The notes under the pieces: model-generated
What the model saw: only the letters and a program-made list of their open reading frames with translations
What the model was told of the DNA's origin: nothing
The model's database searches: none
Assembly: GCA_014534385.1 (NCBI GenBank)
Contig: JACVRP010000118.1
Location: 1 to 9,332, forward strand
DNA length: 9,332 nt
Direction: 5' to 3'
Source: Cyanobacteria bacterium Co-bin13
GTDB taxonomy: Bacteria > Cyanobacteriota > Cyanobacteriia > Phormidesmidales > Phormidesmidaceae
Program-made: the position numbers and the translations under genes
Shown here: positions 1 to 4,150 of the stretch, piece by piece
Layout of the letters: the number at the start of each line of letters is the position of its first letter
Numbering within the stretch: the first letter of the stretch is position 1

Positions 1-223
1 AGGATTGGGTTACCCCTAAACGTGACATGAACGGCAGCACGTACATGCCCTGCCGCCACATGGGATTTAATACAGGATCGCTCGGGTCAAAGGTGGCCAA
101 TTCGAATAGCGCCATCGAGCCAGCCCAGCCAGCTACCAGAGCGGTGTGCATCAGGTGCACAGCAATCAGCCGCCCTGGATCATTCAGGACAACTGTGTGT
201 ACGCGGTACCAGGGTAGTCCCAT
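1..223 (-). CDS. psbB: Photosystem II CP47 chlorophyll-binding protein, N-terminal part (runs off the window)
   Basis: CP47 is the inner antenna of photosystem II: it binds chlorophyll a in the thylakoid membrane and passes excitation to the D1/D2 core. The first 74 codons are visible. The protein opens [18 protein letters not shown] and continues into a first membrane span at about residues 20-40. His9, His23 and His26, known chlorophyll ligands of CP47, are all present. The ATG at 223 is preceded by an unusually strong Shine-Dalgarno sequence (GAGGAGGAG, 8 nt away), which fixes the start. The gene is incomplete only because it passes the left edge of the window; the full protein is about 510 residues. 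It diverges from the ferredoxin-psbM pair and shares a 366-bp intergenic region with it. Confidence 0.97.
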   Translation of the reverse strand, partial: MGLPWYRVHTVVLNDPGRLIAVHLMHTALVAGWAGSMALFELATFDPSDPVLNPMWRQGMYVLPFMSRLGVTQS

Positions 224-231
224 CGACTACG

Positions 232-240
232 CTCCTCCTC
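232..240 (-). promoter_or_regulatory. Strong ribosome binding site of psbB
   Basis: On the minus strand this reads GAGGAGGAG, 8 nt before the psbB ATG. It is the strongest Shine-Dalgarno match in the window and fits a very highly expressed protein. Confidence 0.85.
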
Positions 241-413
241 TTGATTTCAACAAAGGTTCTCAAGAACTTATGTAAGGGTGCTAGATACTGATAAGACTAT
301 CAGACTCCGAACCCCTACGATCCCCGCAGTTGGCCCTTTTCCGAAGATGGAATTGGGCTACCGACGATCTGCCAAAATGACCTGGATCCTGCAGGGGCAG
401 TTTTGACAGCCGG

Positions 414-447
414 AGTGTAAAAATGAAAGTGTTTAACGAAGTGTAAC
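414..447 (-). promoter_or_regulatory. HLR1-like direct repeats, candidate RpaB binding site
   Basis: Read on the minus strand, 447-440 is GTTACACT, then a 2-nt gap (TC), then GTTAAACA at 437-430. A third half-site, TTTACACT, lies at 421-414. The HLR1 element bound by the cyanobacterial response regulator RpaB is two imperfect octamers of the type (G/T)TTACA(T/A)(T/A) separated by 2 nt. The first octamer matches 7 of 8 positions and the second about 6 of 8. Placement between photosystem genes fits light-intensity control, but the match is imperfect and unproven. Confidence 0.4.
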
Positions 448-565
448 CATTGCTAATATTCGGCGCAAGCAGATCCGGATCTTATAGTGACGGTTTAGTG
501 GGCAGTCCGTAGGGGATTTTAGGGCAAAGCCCTACCCATTCCAGGTAGTTCGGCAGTTGCTGATA

Positions 566-573
566 GCGATCGC
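566..573. repeat. HIP1 palindrome directly upstream of the ferredoxin ribosome binding site
   Basis: GCGATCGC is the highly iterated palindrome of cyanobacterial genomes. This is the only one of the nine copies in the window outside a coding region. It abuts the ferredoxin Shine-Dalgarno (574-580). The other copies start at 1539, 1754, 5122, 6049, 6756, 7924, 8579 and 8963. Confidence 0.9.
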
Positions 574-580
574 AAGGAGA
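574..580 (+). promoter_or_regulatory. Ribosome binding site of the ferredoxin gene
   Basis: AAGGAGA lies 9 nt before the ATG at 590. It favours this ATG over an in-frame ATG at 557, which has no comparable site and would add 11 residues unlike a ferredoxin N terminus. Confidence 0.8.
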
Positions 581-589
581 ATACACTCA

Positions 590-928
590 ATGACTACTGT
601 AAAGTTTCTTAAAGAAAACCAAGAAATTGTTGTGGCCGACGGAGCCAACCTTCGGTTCAAAGCTTTGGAGAACCGCATCGACCTCTACACCTTTAGGGGC
701 AAGATGATGAACTGTGGCGGCTATGGGCAGTGTGGCACCTGCGTAGTCGAGATTACTGAGGGTCTAGACAACCTGTCGCCCCGCACGGGGGTAGAAGAGA
801 AAAAGCTCCGCAAATGGCCTGCTAACTGCCGCTTAGCCTGTCAAACAGCGGTTCAAGGGCCGGTGACGGTGGTGACTAAGCCGAACCGGTCTAAGCAGGG
901 ACAAGCGGCCTCAACCACCTCTGTGTGA
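590..928 (+). CDS. [2Fe-2S] ferredoxin
   Basis: This is a 112-residue soluble electron carrier with a single [2Fe-2S] cluster. Likely ligands are Cys42, Cys48 and Cys51 (spacing CX5CX2C, within [10 protein letters not shown]) and Cys84 in the RLACQ motif. CX5CX2C differs from the CX4CX2C of the main photosynthetic ferredoxin PetF, so this is a specialised or adrenodoxin-like cyanobacterial ferredoxin rather than PetF. An extra Cys80 lies four residues before the last ligand, and a basic Ser/Thr-rich tail follows residue 98. The Shine-Dalgarno AAGGAGA sets the start. psbM follows after 102 nt in the same direction, and psbB diverges upstream. From memory, a ferredoxin gene beside psbB and psbM recurs in cyanobacteria, suggesting a link to photosystem II assembly or electron supply; that role is inference. 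Confidence 0.93.
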   Translation: MTTVKFLKENQEIVVADGANLRFKALENRIDLYTFRGKMMNCGGYGQCGTCVVEITEGLDNLSPRTGVEEKKLRKWPANCRLACQTAVQGPVTVVTKPNRSKQGQAASTTSV

Positions 929-1030
929 GCCCTAGCTGGCTGCCTAAGAGGCACACCCAAACTCTGGGGGAGTGATATTCTTAAAGACGAAACTTGCCGT
1001 TCATCTGGTTGAGAGTAGAGGCGGACGCTA

Positions 1031-1141
1031 ATGGAAGTTAATAAACTTGGCTTTGTTGCCAGTATTTTGTTTGTTTTGGTACCGACGGTCTTTTTGCTAA
1101 TTCTGTATATTCAGACCTCTAGCAAGCAGACTAATTCTTAG
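1031..1141 (+). CDS. psbM: Photosystem II reaction centre protein M
   Basis: PsbM is a 36-residue single-span thylakoid protein at the photosystem II dimer interface. The sequence [18 protein letters not shown], followed by a hydrophobic run ending near Ile27 and a short polar tail, matches the PsbM family along its whole length. The membrane span is about residues 6-27. A weak purine-rich site (GTAGAGG, 1015-1021) lies 9 nt before the ATG. No clear promoter is seen in the 102 nt after the ferredoxin stop, so the two genes are probably co-transcribed and end at the terminator at 1199-1231. Confidence 0.95.
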   Translation: MEVNKLGFVASILFVLVPTVFLLILYIQTSSKQTNS

Positions 1142-1198
1142 AATCTTGTTAAGTTAGGTCTCTGAACTAGATCAATCCTTGAGATTGACCTTTAACCG

Positions 1199-1231
1199 GA
1201 CGCTGGGTTTCAAAAAGATCCAGCGTCTTTT
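1199..1231 (+). terminator. Rho-independent terminator after psbM
   Basis: GACGCTGG (1199-1206) pairs perfectly with CCAGCGTC (1220-1227) across a 13-nt A-rich loop and is followed by TTTT. It lies 58 nt after the psbM stop and ends only 15 nt before the Anbu ATG, so it falls inside what should be the leader of the next gene. Confidence 0.75.
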
Positions 1232-1246
1232 ACGTGGGTAAAGAAC

Positions 1247-2023
1247 ATGACCTACTGTCTGGGTATCTTGGTGCGTCGGGGGCTCGTCCTGGCAGCGGAT
1301 TCGCGCACCAACGCGGGAGTTGACTATATTTCCTCGTACCGCAAGCTTTTTGACTTCTCTGTGCCCGGAGAGCGGGTGGTGCTGCTCTGTACCTCGGGCA
1401 ACCTCTCGATTACCCAGGCCGTGATCCACTCTTTGGAGTGGGACATTAAGGTCAATGCAGCCTCTAACCTGCACAATCTGCCCACGCTTTATGCAGTCGC
1501 TCGCTACCTGGGCAATCAGATTCGCTCGTTTCAAGAAAGCGATCGCACTTGGCTGGAAAAAGACAACATTGATTTTCAGTGCAGCTTTTTGCTGGGCGGG
1601 CAGATTCCGGGAGCCGCGCCCGAACTCTATCTGGTCTACAGCCAGGGCAACTGTATCCGGGCGACACCCGAGACGCCGTTTCTGCAAATCGGGGAAACCA
1701 AGTATGGCAAGCCCATTTTGGACCGGACGCTGTCTTTTGAATCGTCGCTAGATGCGATCGCAAAGTGTGCCCTGCTGTCTATCGACTCCACCATGCGCTC
1801 CAATCTGTCGGTAGGCCCGCCAGTAAACATGGTGATGTACGAAGCTGATACCTTTGCGGTGCGCCACAGGGCCCAGTTTCGGGCAGGCGACCCCTATCTG
1901 ATCAAAATGCGCGAGCACTGGGAAAACGCCTTGAAAGAGGCCGCCGCCAGCATGCCCGACATCAGCTGGAACCAAGACTCCTCGCCGCTCACCCCACATA
2001 TCTCAGACATTTCCCAGCCCTAG
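1247..2023 (+). CDS. Anbu-type proteasome-like peptidase
   Basis: This 258-residue protein belongs to the Anbu (ancestral beta subunit, COG3484) branch of Ntn hydrolases, related to HslV and proteasome beta subunits. Removing Met exposes Thr1 (TYCLGILV), the expected nucleophile. Asp17 lies in AADSRTNAGVD and Lys32 in SYRKLF, matching the catalytic Asp17/Lys33 region of HslV. PGERVVLLCTSGNLSITQAV is the hallmark family block. There is no propeptide. Known Anbu proteins assemble into large open rings in the cytoplasm; their natural substrates are poorly known. The ATG at 1247 has only a weak upstream GGGTAAAG, but starting there places Thr at position 2, as the family requires. The gene converges on a transglutaminase-family gene 50 bp away, a recurrent Anbu partner. 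The last 25 or so residues are polar and look disordered. Confidence 0.9.
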   Translation: MTYCLGILVRRGLVLAADSRTNAGVDYISSYRKLFDFSVPGERVVLLCTSGNLSITQAVIHSLEWDIKVNAASNLHNLPTLYAVARYLGNQIRSFQESDRTWLEKDNIDFQCSFLLGGQIPGAAPELYLVYSQGNCIRATPETPFLQIGETKYGKPILDRTLSFESSLDAIAKCALLSIDSTMRSNLSVGPPVNMVMYEADTFAVRHRAQFRAGDPYLIKMREHWENALKEAAASMPDISWNQDSSPLTPHISDISQP

Positions 2024-2073
2024 CAGGGTGGCTAACTGCGCTCACCAACCGCAATTGCCCCGGGGCTAGCGCC

Positions 2074-2949
2074 TCACACCTCCAGCACCTTAAGGGTGAT
2101 GTGGTTTTCCAGGGTGGAGGGCACGGTTCCCCCTTCAAGCACCTCACCCGTAACAGGGGCAGCTTGACTCGGATGGGCACCGGCAGCTAGCGCAATATGG
2201 CGATCGGCTACGGCTAGCCCGTGGGTTGGGTCAAACCCGCGCCAGCCACCTCCAGGGATGTAGACCTCTACCCAGGCATGCAGTTCACCCTCGGTGGTCG
2301 TTGCAGCCTCTGTGGCGTAGCCACTGTAGTAGCCGCTAACAAAACGAGTCGCCAACCCCAGAGACCGGCAGGCAGCCATAAACAGTACCGCGTAGTCTCG
2401 GCAGCTGCCCCGCTTTTGGGACCAGGTGATGCCTGCCGGTAAAGGTGGCCCCAATTCCCGCACCGTATACTCGCAGGTTTCAACGATCTTTTGAGTCAGG
2501 GCAGTTAAAAAATACCCCAGGTTGCCCTGCACATCGTGGAGCAACGACTGGGCTAGCTGCACGACTCCGGGATCAATCATGGGAAATAGAGGGTTATGCA
2601 GGTACGGCTGTAGGCAGGCCAGCACAGAGGCAGGATAATCCAACGGAAAACTCAACGCCCAAGGTTCAACCAGGTAGTCGAAGGGATTGGTGCGGCAGGT
2701 TTCAACGTCCGACACGGCCTCAATTGCTAGGTGAGCCGTTTTGTCAGCGCTAAACCAAAGGCCAAGGACAGAGTTGCCCTCAAACTCAATTAGCTGACTC
2801 AGAGCCGTTGGCTCAGGCGTAAGGGTGATCTGAAATTGCTGCAGCCGCTGCGAGGCATCGCTGCGCGGCCTGAGCCTCAAAACGTGGGGCTTCAAAGTGA
2901 CAGGCTGGCGGTAGCTGTAGCGGCAGACATGGCGAATTTGATAGCGCAT
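2074..2949 (-). CDS. Transglutaminase-family cysteine protease (Anbu-associated type)
   Basis: This is a 291-residue protein of the bacterial transglutaminase-like family (COG1305). An N-terminal beta domain (about residues 1-85; RYQIRHVCRYSYRQPV) precedes the papain-fold core (about 130-250). The catalytic triad is complete: Cys183 in GSCRDYA, His224 in ELHAWVEVY and Asp240 in GFDPTHG. Bacterial members are usually thought to act as proteases, amidases or peptide-modifying enzymes rather than cross-linkers. There is no signal peptide, so it is probably cytoplasmic like Anbu. The ATG at 2949 is chosen because the conserved domain begins at once; no good Shine-Dalgarno precedes it. It converges with Anbu. 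The alpha-E and ATP-grasp partners common in proteobacterial versions are not in this window. Its upstream region carries a spaced pair of palindromic repeats (2987-3028). Confidence 0.9.
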   Translation of the reverse strand: MRYQIRHVCRYSYRQPVTLKPHVLRLRPRSDASQRLQQFQITLTPEPTALSQLIEFEGNSVLGLWFSADKTAHLAIEAVSDVETCRTNPFDYLVEPWALSFPLDYPASVLACLQPYLHNPLFPMIDPGVVQLAQSLLHDVQGNLGYFLTALTQKIVETCEYTVRELGPPLPAGITWSQKRGSCRDYAVLFMAACRSLGLATRFVSGYYSGYATEAATTTEGELHAWVEVYIPGGGWRGFDPTHGLAVADRHIALAAGAHPSQAAPVTGEVLEGGTVPSTLENHITLKVLEV

Positions 2950-2986
2950 AGCGGCAGAATTTAGGAACAGCTTACCGAGTCCAAGC

Positions 2987-3028
2987 CCAGATCTGAAGCT
3001 TCTCCTTAAGCAAAATGCCAGATCTGAA
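2987..3028. repeat. Two direct copies of CCAGATCTGAA, 31 bp apart, upstream of the transglutaminase gene
   Basis: CCAGATCTGAA occurs exactly at 2987-2997 and 3018-3028. Each contains the palindrome CAGATCTG. Their 31-bp period is close to three helical turns, so both would face the same side of the DNA. They lie 38-79 bp upstream of the transglutaminase start. Other palindromes sit between them (GAAGCTTC at about 2995-3002, and CTTAAG). This looks like an operator, but no regulator can be named. Confidence 0.45.
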
Positions 3029-3378
3029 TTTGGACCAGGGTATAGATCAGTTCAAGGGGCAATCTTTCAAAGGAAGGGAAAGGGTAAACGCTGTTAACAG
3101 GGCTGCTGAATCCCTGAATGGGCAGCTTCTAAAGCCTTGATGAAAGTTACCCAATATTAAACTTGGAAAGAGCAAAATGTTGTACTGCTTCCAGCCTGTT
3201 AACCGGTGTCTATCCTGCGATAGATGGAAGAACCTGTAGACATAGATGCTGTCTAAGGCCGTAATAACTAAACCGATGCCTCCTAAAGAAAACATTTAAT
3301 TTGACGGCGAGATCGCTATTTAATGCTGAGAAAACTCAGGCAGAAACCCGAATATAGGGTCTTTTTGAAGTTTCCGTA

Positions 3379-3417
3379 AAGCCGGGGATCACTTATATGA
3401 TGGGCGATCCCCGGCTT
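3379..3417. other. 12-bp perfect stem-loop, possible terminator or RNA element
   Basis: AAGCCGGGGATC (3379-3390) pairs perfectly with GATCCCCGGCTT (3406-3417) across a 15-nt loop. Neither side has a proper T run: AAATCTTT follows on the + strand and TACGG on the minus strand. It is as stable as a terminator but not a canonical one. It lies about 190 bp upstream of the zinc-ribbon gene. Confidence 0.5.
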
Positions 3418-3609
3418 AAATCTTTATAACGGTTGATTGCACCCCTTGGGAGAAGTTGACATAATATCACTAGATACTAAAGAGCTTTTCTAAAGCAAAA
3501 TGCTTGTCACCCCACCTTCTAGCACTTGCCAGAAGGTGAACTGGAAGCAAACATGCATTTTCCTTTTAGAAGAGTTTCACCAGACATTAACTTCTTGGGG
3601 AACAGGACA

Positions 3610-3789
3610 ATGCGCAGTTTTTCTCACCATGTTTGCTGCCCTAACTGTGGCAAGTCAGCGGAGCGGTTTCACTTGGAGCAGGAGCAATTAACCCGCACCC
3701 AGTGCCCCAGCTGCGACTATTTAATGATCACCTGCTCTCAGACAGGAAAGGTGATCGAAGCCTATGCTCCGGGCATTTTTGTTGGCTAA
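3610..3789 (+). CDS. Small cyanobacterial zinc-ribbon protein
   Basis: This 59-residue protein has two Cys pairs, Cys10-Pro-Asn-Cys13 and Cys32-Pro-Ser-Cys35, typical of a zinc ribbon. The C-terminal block TGKVIEAYAPGI is, from memory, a signature of short conserved cyanobacterial proteins of 55-60 residues, some of which carry the doubtful database label 'replication restart DNA helicase PriA'. There is no helicase domain here, so that label should not be copied. I chose the ATG at 3610 because it gives the family length and begins just before the first Cys pair. Upstream in-frame starts (ATG 3553, which has GGAAG 5 nt before it, and TTG 3526) would add unconserved residues but cannot be excluded. 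The function is unknown; nucleic-acid or protein binding is plausible. Confidence 0.75.
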   Translation: MRSFSHHVCCPNCGKSAERFHLEQEQLTRTQCPSCDYLMITCSQTGKVIEAYAPGIFVG

Positions 3790-3808
3790 ACATAGCTCTT
3801 CTGAGAAA

Positions 3809-3855
3809 GCTTAGGACAGAGTGAACGTGTTTAGATTAAAGCCTAAGCACGCTCT
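3809..3855 (+). other. Interlocking complementary segments downstream of the zinc-ribbon gene
   Basis: GCTTAGG (3809-3815) can pair with CCTAAGC (3842-3848). AGAG plus CGTG (3818-3821, 3826-3829) can pair with CACG plus CTCT (3848-3855). The two pairings cross, so they are either alternatives or a pseudoknot. The segment begins 20 nt after the zinc-ribbon stop and may be its 3' end or a leader to the structured RNA candidate. Confidence 0.3.
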
Positions 3856-3900
3856 TTGAATCCTACTGCTATAGGGTTGTTAGCAATAGCAATAGCTAAT

Positions 3901-4133
3901 GCCAATCCCTTTAATTAGAGCTACAGGTGCCACACTGGCGCAGCCTACGGCTCAGGGGAATCGCTCTTTTGACTTGATTCCCTGAGGGTATGCCCAAGGC
4001 CTACGTGCGCCGCTGCCAGCAGGCATTTGTAGCAGGACTTGGGTGAATTGGGATAGGCCTGAGCCAAGCTTAAGCCTGAACCTAAGCCAGACCTGAAAGT
4101 TCACAGCGCCTCCTTAATAGGAGGCGTTTTTTT
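3901..4133 (+). ncRNA. Candidate structured small RNA (6S-like architecture) ending at a terminator
   Basis: The 158 nt from 3901 to 4058 fold back on themselves. The closing helix pairs GCC-A-ATCCC (3901-3909) with GGGAT-A-GGC (4050-4058), then AATT (3913-3916) with AATT (4046-4049). A 12-bp helix follows, GCTACAGGTGCC (3920-3931) with GGCATTTGTAGC (4022-4033), using two G-U pairs. CTGGC (3935-3939) can pair with GCCAG (4015-4019). A wide asymmetric bubble has a possible small hairpin on its 3' side (GGC 3998-4000 with GCC at about 4009-4011). An 11-bp apical hairpin caps it, CTCAGGG-AATC with GATT-CCCTGAG (3951-3986), with one bulged G. Long helix, bubble and apical hairpin resemble 6S RNA. 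A perfect terminator (4107-4133) follows on the same strand, with no + gene to serve except the zinc-ribbon gene 317 nt upstream. A long 3' UTR or a decayed inverted-repeat element is the alternative. The 5' end is not fixed. Confidence 0.5.
4107..4133 (+). terminator. Strong rho-independent terminator
   Basis: CGCCTCC (4107-4113) pairs perfectly with GGAGGCG (4120-4126) across a TTAATA loop and is followed by seven T residues. The T run is on the + strand only, so it terminates rightward transcription and is not the natural terminator of the minus-strand gene ending at 4151. Confidence 0.9.
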
Positions 4134-4150
4134 AGCAGGGGTAGATGGGT

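Larger units (their letters stand above)
224..589. promoter_or_regulatory. Divergent regulatory region between psbB and the ferredoxin gene
   Basis: This region has no gene I can support. On the psbB side, the leader holds two small hairpins: GTTCT-CA-AGAAC at 256-267 and CTGATA-AGAC-TATCAG at 288-303. The middle has HLR1-like repeats (414-447). On the ferredoxin side there are -10-like hexamers: TAATAT at 454-459 in a TGn extended context, and TATAGT at 483-488. A palindrome GATCCGGATC lies at about 472-481. Two mutually exclusive hairpins occupy 509-535, and a HIP1 site (566-573) touches the ferredoxin Shine-Dalgarno. Transcription starts cannot be fixed by reading, so the promoter calls are tentative. 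Confidence 0.5.
2950..3609. other. Long intergenic region before the zinc-ribbon gene
   Basis: About 660 bp without a gene I can support. It holds the spaced direct repeats (2987-3028), a palindrome CTGTTAACAG near 3090-3099, a hairpin TGCTGAG-AAAA-CTCAG(G)CA at 3324-3342, and a 12-bp stem-loop at 3379-3417. Possible promoter elements for the zinc-ribbon gene include TATAAC at 3425-3430 and TTGACA at 3456-3461, but they do not pair at standard spacing. A minus-strand open frame at 3047-3295 has no family resemblance or ribosome binding site, and I do not call it a gene. Confidence 0.5.

Noticed and set aside
27..275. Rightward open frame over the psbB start
   Set aside because: It is the antisense shadow of psbB, whose N-terminal sequence and ribosome site are unmistakable.
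1172..1687. Leftward 171-codon open frame over the Anbu gene
   Set aside because: It lies antisense to a well-recognised Anbu gene and resembles no family.
2024..2073. Palindrome GCCCCGGGGC between the convergent Anbu and transglutaminase genes
   Set aside because: It has no loop and no T run on either strand, so a terminator cannot be supported.
2221..2753. Rightward frames over the transglutaminase gene
   Set aside because: They are antisense to the intact catalytic Cys/His/Asp protein.
3047..3295. Leftward 82-codon open frame in the intergenic region
   Set aside because: There is no ribosome site, no recognisable domain and no neighbour in the same unit; the hydrophobic start alone is not enough.
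3500..3691. Rightward 63-codon open frame overlapping the zinc-ribbon gene
   Set aside because: It is in another frame from the conserved Cys-pair protein and has no family features.
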